Positions 17,884 through 26,458 of a stretch of DNA of 56,112 nucleotides are shown here, in pieces. The notes under the pieces were generated by a model that was not told the origin of the DNA, made no database searches, and was given only the letters and a program-made list of their open reading frames with translations. The DNA lies in assembly GCA_009026175.1 (NCBI GenBank), contig WBTZ01000012.1, positions 1 through 56,112 on the forward strand. The letters are read 5' to 3'. Position numbers and translations under genes: made by a program. The first letter of the stretch is position 1. Every line of letters begins with the position of its first letter. Origin of the DNA: Zoogloea sp. GTDB taxonomy: Bacteria > Pseudomonadota > Gammaproteobacteria > Burkholderiales > Rhodocyclaceae.

Positions 17884-18483
17884 TCAGCCCTCCTTGTAAG
17901 GACCTGCCCCCAGCCCGATGGGCTCCGGCGCGGCGGCCACCAGGCGCGAGAAGATCCGCGCGAAATCCTCGGGCTCCGCCGGGGTGCGGGTCCCGGTCAT
18001 GGGGTCCACCGAACCGGCGAAGCCGGCGTTGGCGATGGCCCAGTCCTCGGCGGTGAAATGCTTGTGCACCAGCGGCAGGATCTCCCGCTCCTCGCGCATC
18101 ATGTGGTCCCGGTAGAAGGCAGCAAAGGCCTCGAAGGCATCCACGAAACCCTGGAAGCCACCGGGGGCGCCGTCGGCATAGTTCTGAACGGCCACTTCCA
18201 GGGCCTTGACGCGGTCGTTGCCGTGGGTGTGCTCCTCCTCCAGGCGGGCCACGGCCTCGGCCCCTTCGGCGGTGCGCTGCTTGAGCAGGGCGAAGATGAA
18301 CTGGTCTTCCTTGGGGTGGTGGCGCTTCTCGGGGTAGGCGTCCAGGTAGTGGACCATGGCGCGCAGCAGGCCCATGTCGGGCTGCAGGGTGCCGGAACCG
18401 ATGTCCCGGAGCATCAGCCGGATGGCGTGCAGGATGGCCGCCAGGGACTGATGTTCGTCGATCATGATGCGCAGGGCTTCCAT
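17884..18483 (-). CDS. Hemerythrin HHE-domain protein
   Basis: 199 residues with a four-helix HHE cation-binding layout: IDEHQSLAAILHAIR, KRHHPKEDQFIFALL, RLEEEHTHGNDRV and FYRDHMMREEREILPLVHKH supply the His/Glu iron ligands. Such proteins bind a di-iron centre and oxygen, or take part in iron and stress handling. It starts 22 bp after livF on the same strand, so it may be transcribed with the uptake operon. The C-terminal 50 residues, with TGTRTPAEPEDFARIF, extend past the usual domain. Confidence 0.88.
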   Translation of the reverse strand: MEALRIMIDEHQSLAAILHAIRLMLRDIGSGTLQPDMGLLRAMVHYLDAYPEKRHHPKEDQFIFALLKQRTAEGAEAVARLEEEHTHGNDRVKALEVAVQNYADGAPGGFQGFVDAFEAFAAFYRDHMMREEREILPLVHKHFTAEDWAIANAGFAGSVDPMTGTRTPAEPEDFARIFSRLVAAAPEPIGLGAGPYKEG

Positions 18484-18505
18484 TCTTGTGTCTCCTTGGG
18501 GGCGC

Positions 18506-19264
18506 TCAGGTGGCCAGCATGGCTTGATGCTTGCCGCCGAGGCCGAGATAGGCTTCGATCACGCGGGGGTCGTCGGCCAGCTGGTGGGCGGGGCCGTGCA
18601 TGGCGATCTGGCCGGTTTCCAGCACGTAGGCGTAGTCGGCCACCTGCAGGGCGGCGCGGGCGTTCTGCTCGACCAGCAGGATGGACACGCCGCGGCGGCG
18701 CAGCTCGGCGATGATGCGGAAGATCTCCCGCACGATCAGCGGCGCCAGGCCCAGGCTCGGCTCGTCCAGCATCAGCAGCTTGGGCTTGGCCATCAGGGCG
18801 CGGCCCACCGCCAGCATCTGCCGTTCACCGCCCGACAGGGTGCCGGCCAGCTGGCTGCGCCGCTCCTTGAGGCGCGGGAACAGGGCGTAGATCTCCTCCA
18901 TGGTGCCGGCATGGTCGCGCAGGCCGCTGCGGTAGCGCTGGAAGGCGCCGAGCAGGAGGTTGTCCTCCACGCTCATCTCGCTGAACAGCTCGCGCTTCTC
19001 GGGCACCAGGTTCATGCCGCGGGCGACCATGCGCTCCACCTCGGGCACCACCTCGATGCTGCCGTCGAAGGCTACCCGGCCCTTCGACTCGAGCACCCCC
19101 ATGATGGCCGACAACATGGTGGTCTTGCCGGCGCCGTTGGGGCCGATCACGGTGACGATCTGGCCCTCGCCCACCGTCAGGCTGGCATTGCTGAGGGCCT
19201 CGACCTTGCCGTAGGAGACGCTGAGATCGCGGATCTCCAGCACGGTGTTGTTCGGATTTGCCAT
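18506..19264 (-). CDS. livF: Branched-chain-type ABC transporter ATPase LivF
   Basis: 252 residues with Walker A GPNGAGKTT, signature LSGGERQMLAVGRALM and Walker B LLMLDEPSLGLAPLIV. The short form and the LSGGERQMLA text identify LivF. It overlaps the LivMG stop by one base (TAATG) and ends the core transporter operon livK-livH-livMG-livF. Downstream is the hemerythrin gene. LivF energises uptake together with the LivG domain. Confidence 0.93.
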   Translation of the reverse strand: MANPNNTVLEIRDLSVSYGKVEALSNASLTVGEGQIVTVIGPNGAGKTTMLSAIMGVLESKGRVAFDGSIEVVPEVERMVARGMNLVPEKRELFSEMSVEDNLLLGAFQRYRSGLRDHAGTMEEIYALFPRLKERRSQLAGTLSGGERQMLAVGRALMAKPKLLMLDEPSLGLAPLIVREIFRIIAELRRRGVSILLVEQNARAALQVADYAYVLETGQIAMHGPAHQLADDPRVIEAYLGLGGKHQAMLAT

Positions 19265-21066
19265 TACTCCACCCCTCCCAGATAGGCTTCGAGCACTGCC
19301 GGGTCCTTCTGGATCTCGTCGGGCAGGCCTTCGGCGATCTTCTGGCCGAATTCCATCACCACCACCCGGTCCACCAGGTTCATCACAAAGTCCATGTCGT
19401 GCTCCACGATCAGCGTGGCCAGGCCTTCACCGCGCAGCTTGCGCAGCAGGTCGCCGAGGGCCTGCTTCTCCTTGTGGCGCAGGCCGGCGGCCGGCTCGTC
19501 GAGGAGCAGCAGGCAGGGGTCGGCACACAGGGCGCGGGCGATCTCGAGGATGCGCTGCTGGCCCAGGGCCAGGCTGCCCGCCTCGGCGTGCATGAACTCG
19601 CCCAGCCCGACCCGCTCGATCTGCCGGGCGGCCTCCTTGAGCAGGCGCGCCTCCTCGGCCCGGTCCAGGCGCCAGGCCGACGACAGCACCCCCTTGTCGC
19701 CGCGCAGGTGGGCGCCGATGGCCACGTTCTCGAGCACGCTCATGGTGGGCAGCAGTTTGACGTGCTGGAAGGTGCGGCTCATGCCCATCCGGGCGATGTC
19801 GCGGGAATCCTTGCCGGCCACCGGCTGGCCCATGAACAGCACCTCGCCGGAGGTCGGCGTATCCACCCCGGAGAGCTGGTTGAACATGGTGCTCTTGCCG
19901 GCGCCGTTCGGGCCGATCAGGGCCAGGATCTCACCCGCCTTCACTTCCAGGCTCATGTTGTTGTTGGCCACCAGGCCGCCGAACTTGCGGGTCACCTTGC
20001 GCGCCTCGAGGATCAGCTCGCCAGCCTTCGGCGGCGTGCGCCGCGGCAGCGCCTCGGCGGACTCGTCGATGTGCTTGTTGTCGACCCGCACCGGCACCAG
20101 CCGGCGCAGCAGCGGCCACAGGCCGCCACGGGCGCGCTGCAGCACCAGGATCATCATCAGGCCGAAGACGATCACTTCGAAGTTGCCGGCCTGGCCCAGC
20201 AGCTTGGGCAGGATGTCCTGCAGCCACTGCTTGAGCAGGGTGATCACCCCGGCGCCCACCAGCGCCCCCCACACGTGGCCGGCACCGCCGATCACCGCCA
20301 TGAAGAGGTACTCGATGCCGATGTTGAGGCCGAAGGGCGTCGGATTGACGAAGCGCTGCATGTGGGCATACAGCCAGCCCGAAGCACAGGCGTGCAGGGC
20401 TGCGATCAGGAAGATCACCATGCGCGAGCGGGAGGTGTTCACGCCCATCGCCTCGGCCATCACGATGCCGCCCTTGAGGGCGCGGATGGCCCGGCCTTCG
20501 CGGGAGTCGAGCAGGTTCTGGGTGGTCAGCACGGCTGCCAGCAAGAAGGCCCAGATCAGGTAGAAGATCTTCTCGCCGGTGTCGAGGACGATGCCGAACA
20601 GGCTGATCGGCGGAATGCCGGTCAGGCCGGAATGGCCCCCCAGGCTTTCCGAGGTGCCGAACAGGAAGTACAGGCTGATGCCCCAGGCCATCGTGCCGAG
20701 GGGCAGGAAGTGGCCGGACAGGCGCAGGGTCAGGGAGCCCAGCAGCAGGGCCACGGCGGCGGTCAGGAGCAGGCCGGCCAGCAGGGTCAGCCAAGGCGAG
20801 GCGCCGATCCAGGCCAGCCAGCCCGGCAGGGACGTCATGGTGGTCAGGGCGGCGGTGGTGTAGGCCCCGAGGCCGACGAAGGCCGCCTGGCCGAAGCTGG
20901 TCAGGCCACCGACGCCGGTCAGCAGCACCAGCCCCAGGGACACCATGGCGTACAGGCCGATGTAGTTCAGCAGGGTCACCGAGAAGGGTGACAGGAACAG
21001 GGGCGCCGCGGCCAGCAGGGCCAGGAAGGCCCCGAGGACCAGGCGCGGAGACAGCTTGGCGTTCAT
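19264..21066 (-). CDS. LivM permease fused to LivG ATPase
   Basis: 600 residues. The N-terminal part, about residues 1-320, is a LivM permease with many helices (LLNYIGLYAMVSLGLVLLTG, GGLTSFGQAAFVGLGAYTTA, MAVIGGAGHVWGALVGAGVI). A linker near KHIDESAEALPRR leads to a LivG ATPase (ILEARKVTRKFGGLVANNNM; Walker A GPNGAGKST; LALGQQRILEIARAL; Walker B LLLLDEPAAGL). Reading across the joint is continuous, so this is a real fusion and no frameshift is needed. It overlaps livH by 4 bp and livF by 1 bp. Linkage to the iac genes suggests uptake of indole-3-acetate or a related aromatic acid. Confidence 0.92.
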   Translation of the reverse strand: MNAKLSPRLVLGAFLALLAAAPLFLSPFSVTLLNYIGLYAMVSLGLVLLTGVGGLTSFGQAAFVGLGAYTTAALTTMTSLPGWLAWIGASPWLTLLAGLLLTAAVALLLGSLTLRLSGHFLPLGTMAWGISLYFLFGTSESLGGHSGLTGIPPISLFGIVLDTGEKIFYLIWAFLLAAVLTTQNLLDSREGRAIRALKGGIVMAEAMGVNTSRSRMVIFLIAALHACASGWLYAHMQRFVNPTPFGLNIGIEYLFMAVIGGAGHVWGALVGAGVITLLKQWLQDILPKLLGQAGNFEVIVFGLMMILVLQRARGGLWPLLRRLVPVRVDNKHIDESAEALPRRTPPKAGELILEARKVTRKFGGLVANNNMSLEVKAGEILALIGPNGAGKSTMFNQLSGVDTPTSGEVLFMGQPVAGKDSRDIARMGMSRTFQHVKLLPTMSVLENVAIGAHLRGDKGVLSSAWRLDRAEEARLLKEAARQIERVGLGEFMHAEAGSLALGQQRILEIARALCADPCLLLLDEPAAGLRHKEKQALGDLLRKLRGEGLATLIVEHDMDFVMNLVDRVVVMEFGQKIAEGLPDEIQKDPAVLEAYLGGVE

Positions 21067-22100
21067 TCTTCTTCCTCCACATGGCGGCTGTTGAGGGAAC
21101 GCCACAGCAGCACGGGGATGATCAGGGTGAAGACGATGACTTCCTTGTAGGCGCTGGCCCAGAAGGAGGAGAAGGACTCCAGCTGGCCGACCAGCAGCGC
21201 GCCGAGGGCGGCCAGGGGATAGCTGCCCAGCCCGCCGATGATGGCGGCCACGAAGCCCTTCAGGGCGATCAGGAAGCCGGTGTCGTAATACACGGTGGTG
21301 ATGGGCGCGATCAGCACGCCCGACAGGGCCCCGATGAAGGCCGCCAGGAAGAAGGTGAGCTTGCCGGCCAGCGACGGGGAGATCCCCATCAGCCGCGCCC
21401 CCACCCGGTTCATGGCGGTGGCCCGCAGGGCCTTGCCGTAGAGGGTGCGCTCAAAGAACTGGAACAGGGCCACGATCAGGGTCAGCGACACCGCCACGAT
21501 GACCAGGGTCTGGCCGGGCACCATCAGCGGGCCCAGATCGAGCACCGCGTCCGAGAAGGCAGGCGTGCGCTGGCCTTCGGCACCGAAGAAGAGCAGGCCC
21601 ATGCCGACCATGGTCAGGTGGGCGGCGACCGACACGATCAGCAGGATCAGGATCGGCGCGGAGGCGATGGGCTGATAGACCAGCCGGTACATCTGCGGGC
21701 CCATCGGCACGACGATGGCCAGGGCCAGGGCCACCTGGGCCAGCTGGGGCAGGCTCTGCAGAGGCAGTATGCTCAGCAGCGCGGCGAGACCCAGCGGGTA
21801 GGCCAGGTTCCAGCCGGCCACACCAAGCAGCCGGCCGGGCCGCCCGGCGCGCAGGGCGGGCACGCCATCCACCGCGGTCACGGCGACGCCCAGGCCGACC
21901 AGCAACCACAGGGTGGTCGGCACCGTGCCGGCCTGCAGCATGGCCAGGGTCAGGGCACCGTAGGCGACGAACTCGCCCTGGGGGATGAAGATGACCCGGG
22001 TGACGGCAAAGACCAGCACCAGGGCCAGGGCCAACAGCGCATAGATCGCACCGTTGGTGATGCCGTCCTGCACGAGCATCAACGCAATCGGAAATTCCAT
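21063..22100 (-). CDS. livH: Branched-chain-type ABC transporter permease LivH
   Basis: 345 residues with eight or more membrane helices. Landmarks are VQDGITNGAIYALLALALVL, FIPQGEFVAYGALTL, LRATAMNRVGARLMGI (the EAA-like coupling loop), FIGALSGVLIAPITTVYYDT and GGLGSYPLAALGALLVGQLE. It is somewhat longer than typical LivH of about 290-310 residues because of an insert around residues 75-110. The ATG at 22100 is chosen because the upstream in-frame part lies in the hairpin-rich livK-livH gap. It forms the membrane channel with the LivM domain. Confidence 0.92.
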   Translation of the reverse strand: MEFPIALMLVQDGITNGAIYALLALALVLVFAVTRVIFIPQGEFVAYGALTLAMLQAGTVPTTLWLLVGLGVAVTAVDGVPALRAGRPGRLLGVAGWNLAYPLGLAALLSILPLQSLPQLAQVALALAIVVPMGPQMYRLVYQPIASAPILILLIVSVAAHLTMVGMGLLFFGAEGQRTPAFSDAVLDLGPLMVPGQTLVIVAVSLTLIVALFQFFERTLYGKALRATAMNRVGARLMGISPSLAGKLTFFLAAFIGALSGVLIAPITTVYYDTGFLIALKGFVAAIIGGLGSYPLAALGALLVGQLESFSSFWASAYKEVIVFTLIIPVLLWRSLNSRHVEEEE

Positions 22101-22143
22101 GGACAAACCCTCGTACAAGACACCGCCGCATGGCGGTTGAACC

Positions 22144-22166
22144 GGGCGCTCCCCACTGGAGCGCCC
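22144..22166 (-). repeat. Stem-loop between livK and livH
   Basis: GGGCGCTCC-CCACT-GGAGCGCCC is a perfect 9-bp inverted repeat in the 106-bp gap after livK. With no U-run it looks like an mRNA-stabilising or partial-termination hairpin that lets the binding protein be made in excess of the membrane parts, as is common for ABC operons. Confidence 0.6.
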
Positions 22167-22206
22167 GCGCCAGCCGGACCGGAGACCCGGCCGGCGCACA
22201 CGACGC

Positions 22207-23352
22207 TTACTGGATCAGGGTCCACTTGCCGTCCTTGACGGCGATGAGCTCGCGGCCCCGCTCGTCAAAGCCGCTGTGGTCGGCTGCGGTCATGTTGTAC
22301 ACACCCTGCGTGGCGGGCATGTCCTTGGTCTGCTCGAGGGCGTCACGCAGGGCGGCGCGGAAGGCCGGGGTGCCCGGCTTGCCCTTGGCGGCTGCATGGG
22401 GGATCGCATTCTTGAGCAGCAGGCCGGCATCGAACACGTTGCCGCCGAAGGTGGCCGGCTTGGAGCCGTTCAGCTTCTCGTAGGCGTTCACGTAATCCAG
22501 GGCAATCTTCTTGGATGGATGGCTGTCGGAGATCTGGTCCAGCACCAGCATCAGGCTGGCGGCCAGCACCGTGCCTTCGACCTTCTTGCCACCGAGCTTC
22601 AGGAACTCGGGCAGCGCGGCGCCGTGGGTCTGGTAGACCTTGCCCCGGTAGCCCTGATCGTAGAGGGTGATCTGGGGCAGCACGGCCGGCGTGCCGGGTG
22701 CAGCGATCAGCACGGCGTCGGGCTTGGCCATCAGCACCTTGAGGCCCTGGGCGGTCACGGAGCTGTCGCTGCGCTGGAAGCGCTCGGTGGCGACCACCTT
22801 GATGCCCTTGCGGCCGGCGCTCTCGGTGAACACCTTGGCCCAGTTCTCACCGTAGGGGTCGGAGGTCCCGATGAAGCCCACGGTCTTGATGCCGGTCTTG
22901 GCCATGTGGCCGACCAGCGCGTCAGCGATAAGCTGGTCGTTCTGGGTGGTCTTGAAGACCCACTTCTTCTTGTCGTCCATCGGCAGCACCACGGCGGCAG
23001 TGCCCACCGGCGCCAGCAGCGGCACACCGGCTTCGGCGGCGAACTGGATCACGCCCATGGCGTTGGGAGAGCCGGACGGTCCGATGATGGCGTCCACGTT
23101 TTCTTCGCTGATCAGCTTCTTGATCGCCACCACCGAGGCGGTCGGATCGCTGCCGTCATCCAGCGGGATGTACTGCACCGTGAGGTTGCCGACCTTGGTC
23201 GGCATCAGCGGCACGGAATTCTTCTGGGGAATGCCCACCATGGCCACCGGGCCGGTGGAGGACGATACGACGCCCACCTTCACCTGAGCCCACGCCGCCC
23301 CGGAAAACAGGGCACCCATCACTACCGACGCTACCAGACGCTTGAATTTCAT
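22207..23352 (-). CDS. livK: Periplasmic binding protein of the Liv-type transporter
   Basis: 381 residues with a Sec signal peptide (MKFKRLVASVVMGALFSGAA, then WAQ) and a type-1 periplasmic-binding fold. Landmarks are VKVGVVSSSTGPVAMVGIPQ, VAIKKLISEENVDAIIGPSG and VGFIGTSDPYGENWAKVF. It is a general LivK/amino-acid or aromatic-acid binder; the ligand cannot be read from sequence. It is the first gene of the liv operon, with a 363-bp leader shared in design with the iac operon. That supports an indole-3-acetate or aromatic-acid substrate over leucine. Confidence 0.9.
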   Translation of the reverse strand: MKFKRLVASVVMGALFSGAAWAQVKVGVVSSSTGPVAMVGIPQKNSVPLMPTKVGNLTVQYIPLDDGSDPTASVVAIKKLISEENVDAIIGPSGSPNAMGVIQFAAEAGVPLLAPVGTAAVVLPMDDKKKWVFKTTQNDQLIADALVGHMAKTGIKTVGFIGTSDPYGENWAKVFTESAGRKGIKVVATERFQRSDSSVTAQGLKVLMAKPDAVLIAAPGTPAVLPQITLYDQGYRGKVYQTHGAALPEFLKLGGKKVEGTVLAASLMLVLDQISDSHPSKKIALDYVNAYEKLNGSKPATFGGNVFDAGLLLKNAIPHAAAKGKPGTPAFRAALRDALEQTKDMPATQGVYNMTAADHSGFDERGRELIAVKDGKWTLIQ

Positions 23353-23452
23353 GATGTTCGATCTCCGTTCAAAGGTTGGAACTACCTGCTTCGATCTGCC
23401 TGCCGTGCAGCGCAGGAAAAACATGATTCATGGATCAACTGAAACGAATCAA

Positions 23453-23467
23453 TTCACGTGATTTTTC
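23453..23467 (+). promoter_or_regulatory. CACGTG element shared with the iacH leader (livK copy)
   Basis: TTCACGTGATTTTTC lies 101 bp upstream of livK. The same 15 bases occur on the opposite strand at 31618-31632, upstream of iacH. CACGTG is palindromic and a second CACGT follows here (TTTTTCACGT). It is a likely operator for a common regulator. Confidence 0.7.
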
Positions 23468-23566
23468 ACGTTTATATAGAAAAATAAAGCCGTTTGCACT
23501 GCCCCTTCTGGAAGAAAGCCGCACCCTCCAGCCAGTTTCCGCAGCGCATCACGGACACTATTGGAG

Positions 23567-23582
23567 AGCATTCTTCATGCCA
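23567..23582 (-). promoter_or_regulatory. Sigma-54-like promoter of livK
   Basis: The minus strand reads TGGCATGAAGAATGCT, with GG and GC 10 nt apart. It is 215 bp upstream of livK. The -12 part (ATGC) is weaker than in the apc promoters. An inverted repeat, TTCCGCC-AAATA-GGCGGAA (23584-23602), abuts it and may be an operator or the 3' hairpin of the iac operon. Confidence 0.5.
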
Positions 23583-23715
23583 TTTCCGCCAAATAGGCGG
23601 AACACAGGCTTTCCGGGGCATCCGGGGGGGCTTCGGATTTGCGCCTTTCACGTCCTGCCATATTGCAGTGCAGCGGTCCGATTTATTGCACCAATTACGT
23701 GCCCATTCCGGAAGA

Positions 23716-24120
23716 TCAGCGCCCGAGGGACTTGGCGGTCACGCCCTGCATGCCGAAATCGGTATTGGCCACGTCGAAGATCATGACCCGTACCGGCGCC
23801 GGCGGAATCGCCAGGACCTCCCCCACCACCCCCGTCAGGGCGCCGATCAGGGCCTCCTTCTGGGCGTCCGTGCGGCCGCGGATGAGGAAGGCGTGAATCG
23901 TCGGACCGCCCGGGGAAAGCGGCCCGCCAGCCCGCGCCTCGGCGGCCAGGACGACGCCGCCGGCACAGATGTGGGCACGGGGCAGTTCGATCAGGAAGAT
24001 CCGCACCGACGCCTTGGGGGCGGCAATGCTGTCGACCACCGCATCGGTCATGCGGAGCAGCAGGTTTTCCTTCTGTGTCTCGGAATAGCCCTCGACCAGA
24101 TAGACATTCAGATTTGGCAT
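23716..24120 (-). CDS. Tautomerase-superfamily protein with two 4-OT-like units
   Basis: 134 residues made of two beta-alpha-beta units. The first opens MPNLNVYLVEGYSETQKENL, leaving Pro as N-terminal residue after Met removal. The second opens PTIHAFLIRGRTDAQKEALI. Tautomerases use Pro1 as general base or acid to move double bonds or hydrate/dehalogenate substrates. It follows iacG by 60 bp on the same strand and ends the iac operon. It is not one of the nine core iac genes, so it may process a ring-opened or keto-enol intermediate here. Arginine partners of Pro1 are not certain. Confidence 0.8.
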   Translation of the reverse strand: MPNLNVYLVEGYSETQKENLLLRMTDAVVDSIAAPKASVRIFLIELPRAHICAGGVVLAAEARAGGPLSPGGPTIHAFLIRGRTDAQKEALIGALTGVVGEVLAIPPAPVRVMIFDVANTDFGMQGVTAKSLGR

Positions 24121-24180
24121 GGCCTCAGCCCTTCCCGGCATTCATTTCGGAAATGCGGAAGAAAATGACCACAGGGGCAC

Positions 24181-24684
24181 TCAGCCCGCTGCGCGCATTT
24201 CCTCACCGACCCGGTGGTAATTGCGATTGAAATAAACGAGCCCCGGGCGCGGATCGCTCCGGCGCACCTGGACCACTTCGCAATAGAAAATGCTGTGGGA
24301 GCCGACGTCGTGAATCTGGGCAATGCGGCAATCGAAATTCACCAGGGCATCGTCGAGGGCCGGACTGCCGGTTTCCAGGGCCTGCCAGGCGCTCCGCTGG
24401 AAGCGCTCTTCCATGCTCACGTTGCGGTCTGCAAACAGGCCGGACAGGCCTTGCTGGTCGGCCCCCAGCAGATTGACACAGAGCACCCCGTTGGCGGTGA
24501 AGAAGCGATGGGCGTAGGAGGAGCGGTTCATGCACACCAGCAGGGTCGGCGGCTGGTCGGTGACGCTGCAGACGGCGGTGGCGGTAAAGCCGGCGAGGCC
24601 TTCCTGGCCACCCGTGGTGATCACGTTGACGGCGCCACTGAGCATGGCCATGCCGTTACGGAATTCATTGGTATCGATCATCAT
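24181..24684 (-). CDS. iacG: Flavin reductase IacG
   Basis: 167 residues of the flavin-reductase-like FMN-binding domain: FRNGMAMLSGAVNVITTGGQ, GLAGFTATAVCSVTDQPPTL, VCMNRSSYAHRFF, LCVNLLGADQQGLSGLFAD. It supplies reduced flavin, using NAD(P)H, to a two-component monooxygenase, most likely IacA. It follows iacF by 23 bp and is the last core gene in the order HABICDEFG. Similarity to HpaC/RutF is expected; the iac assignment rests on gene order. Confidence 0.88.
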   Translation of the reverse strand: MMIDTNEFRNGMAMLSGAVNVITTGGQEGLAGFTATAVCSVTDQPPTLLVCMNRSSYAHRFFTANGVLCVNLLGADQQGLSGLFADRNVSMEERFQRSAWQALETGSPALDDALVNFDCRIAQIHDVGSHSIFYCEVVQVRRSDPRPGLVYFNRNYHRVGEEMRAAG

Positions 24685-24707
24685 GTCTCTCCTTGGGGAT
24701 GATCAGG

Positions 24708-25670
24708 CTAGAGGTCCAGCACCAGGGTGTCGCTGAGGGAGCGGGAGCAGCACAGGAGGATCTGGTCGTTGTCGGCCTTCTCCTCGTCGGTCAGGAAGAC
24801 ATCCCGGTGATCGGGGGTGCCTTCCAGCACGTTGCACAGGCAGGTGCCGCAGACGCCCTGCTCGCAGGACACCTTGATCTTGATGCCGACACCGGCCAGG
24901 GCATCGACGATGGTCTGGCCTTCGGCCACATGCACCGTCTTGCCGGATTTCTTCAGGGCCACGTCGAAGGCCTTGCCGCCCGCACTGGGCGCCTCGACCT
25001 GGAAGTACTCCTTGTGGATCTGCCCGGCGGACAGCCCCAGGCGGCCTGCCTCGGCGATGACCCAGTCCATGAAGCCGGAGGGGCCGCAGACGTAGAGGTG
25101 GGTTCCCGCATCGGCGCCGGTCAGCACTTCGACCAGGTTCAGGCGCTGCTCCACCGCACCGTCGTCGAAGTGGGTGTGCACCTGGGCGCTGAAGGGCGCG
25201 GCCGCGAGCTCATCGAGGAAGGCACAGGACGAACGGGTGCGCCCGCTGTAATGCAGCTCGAAGGCCTTGCCCTGGGCCGACAGGGTGTGCGCCATGGCGA
25301 TCATGGGCGTGACGCCGATGCCCCCTCCCACCAGGATCGAGCGGCGGGCGCCGGCCTCGAGCGGGAAGAGGTTGCGCGGCACGCCGATCTCGACCACGGT
25401 ACCTTCGCGGAGGCGCTCATGGGCGGCGATGGAACCGCCGCGGGAATTCGGGTCCTTGAGGATGCCGAGGCGGTAGACCTGGCGATCGGCGGGGTTGCCG
25501 CACAGGGAATACTGGCGTACCAGCCCCTCGCCCAGATGCAGGTCCACGTGGGCTCCCGCCTCGAAGGGGGGCAGTTCGCCACCGTCTGCGGGTGCCAGGT
25601 CGAGGACGAGCACGCCCTGGCCCTGGGACTCGCTGCGGCGGACGACAACCCGGAGCGTTTCTTCAGACAT
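24708..25670 (-). CDS. iacF: Dioxygenase reductase IacF (phthalate-dioxygenase-reductase type)
   Basis: 320 residues: an N-terminal FAD/NAD(P)H reductase (RQYSLCGNPADRQVYRLGIL; ILVGGGIGVTPMIAMAHTLS; YVCGPSGFMDWV) and a C-terminal plant-type 2Fe-2S domain with CEQGVCGTCLC and a final Cys (LLCCSR). It carries electrons from NADH to the Rieske oxygenase IacCD in the cytoplasm. The domain order, flavin first and ferredoxin last, is that of the PDR/VanB class. It lies 37 bp after iacE. Confidence 0.9.
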   Translation of the reverse strand: MSEETLRVVVRRSESQGQGVLVLDLAPADGGELPPFEAGAHVDLHLGEGLVRQYSLCGNPADRQVYRLGILKDPNSRGGSIAAHERLREGTVVEIGVPRNLFPLEAGARRSILVGGGIGVTPMIAMAHTLSAQGKAFELHYSGRTRSSCAFLDELAAAPFSAQVHTHFDDGAVEQRLNLVEVLTGADAGTHLYVCGPSGFMDWVIAEAGRLGLSAGQIHKEYFQVEAPSAGGKAFDVALKKSGKTVHVAEGQTIVDALAGVGIKIKVSCEQGVCGTCLCNVLEGTPDHRDVFLTDEEKADNDQILLCCSRSLSDTLVLDL

Positions 25671-25707
25671 TTTTGTGTTTTCCCTTCTGTTGGTTTCGCT
25701 TCGCCGG

Positions 25708-26448
25708 TCAGCGCATGAAGATGCCGCCGTTCACATCCCAGGCGGCGCCGGTGGCGAAGTCGGCTTCGACGGAGGCCAGCTGCACCACCAGGTTGGCGAC
25801 GAACTCGGGGTTGCCGAGGCGCTTCACCGGGATCATCTCGATGAGCTTCTCGAGGCGCTCGGGCGGCACGGCGGCCCGCACCGAGGGCAGCTCCATGGGG
25901 CCCGGGGCGATGGCATTGACGGTCACGCCGGAGGCCGCCAGCTCGCGGGCGAAGATCTTGGTGAGGGTCAGGATGCCGCCCTTCGACGCCGCGTAGTGGG
26001 CGCCGGAGGCGGTGCCGCCGTTCTGCCCGGCCAGGGAGGCGACGTTGATGAGGCGGCCATAGCCGGCCGCGCCCATCGCCGCACCGAACACCTGGCAGCC
26101 CAGGAAGGTGCCGCGCAGATTAATCGCCAGCACCTTGTCGAACTCTTCCGGGGTGATCTGCATCACCGGCGTGGTGGGCGTGATGGCGGCGTTGTTGACC
26201 ACCACGTGCAGCCCGCCCCAGTGCTCGCGCACGGCGGCCAGGGCGGCCTCGAAGGCCGGCTTCTGCATCACGTCCAGGGCCAGCGGCAGAACCGTGTCGC
26301 CGCTCGCGTCCAGCTGCCCGGCCGCGGCACGGGCAATGTCTTCGGACACGTCGGTGAGGACCAGCTTGTAGCCGGCCGCATGCAGGCGCCGGGCGATGAT
26401 GTTGCCGAGGCCTTGGGCGGCACCGGTCACGAGGGCGACTTGGCTCAT
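25708..26448 (-). CDS. iacE: Short-chain dehydrogenase/reductase IacE
   Basis: 246 residues, classic SDR length. The dinucleotide loop is VTGAAQGLGN, NNAA is in VVVNNAAITPTTP, the catalytic Ser is in NVASLAGQNGG, and YAASKGG gives the Tyr/Lys pair. The ATG at 26448 follows iacD by 10 bp; a longer start at 26490 would overlap iacD and is rejected. In characterised iac clusters IacE takes part in the steps on hydroxylated indole-3-acetate. The exact reaction cannot be deduced here. Confidence 0.88.
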   Translation of the reverse strand: MSQVALVTGAAQGLGNIIARRLHAAGYKLVLTDVSEDIARAAAGQLDASGDTVLPLALDVMQKPAFEAALAAVREHWGGLHVVVNNAAITPTTPVMQITPEEFDKVLAINLRGTFLGCQVFGAAMGAAGYGRLINVASLAGQNGGTASGAHYAASKGGILTLTKIFARELAASGVTVNAIAPGPMELPSVRAAVPPERLEKLIEMIPVKRLGNPEFVANLVVQLASVEADFATGAAWDVNGGIFMR

Positions 26449-26458
26449 GCAGCGCTCC

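Larger units (their letters stand above)
23353..23715. other. livK leader / iac operon tail intergenic region
   Basis: This 363-bp, relatively AT-rich gap holds the CACGTG element, a sigma-54-like promoter and a 7-bp-arm inverted repeat. No coding sequence is convincing on either strand. Confidence 0.6.

Noticed and set aside
19264-21066. Frameshift or misassembly joining livM and livG
   Set aside because: The frame is continuous through a plausible linker, both halves are complete, and both ends overlap neighbours normally, so a true fusion is simpler.
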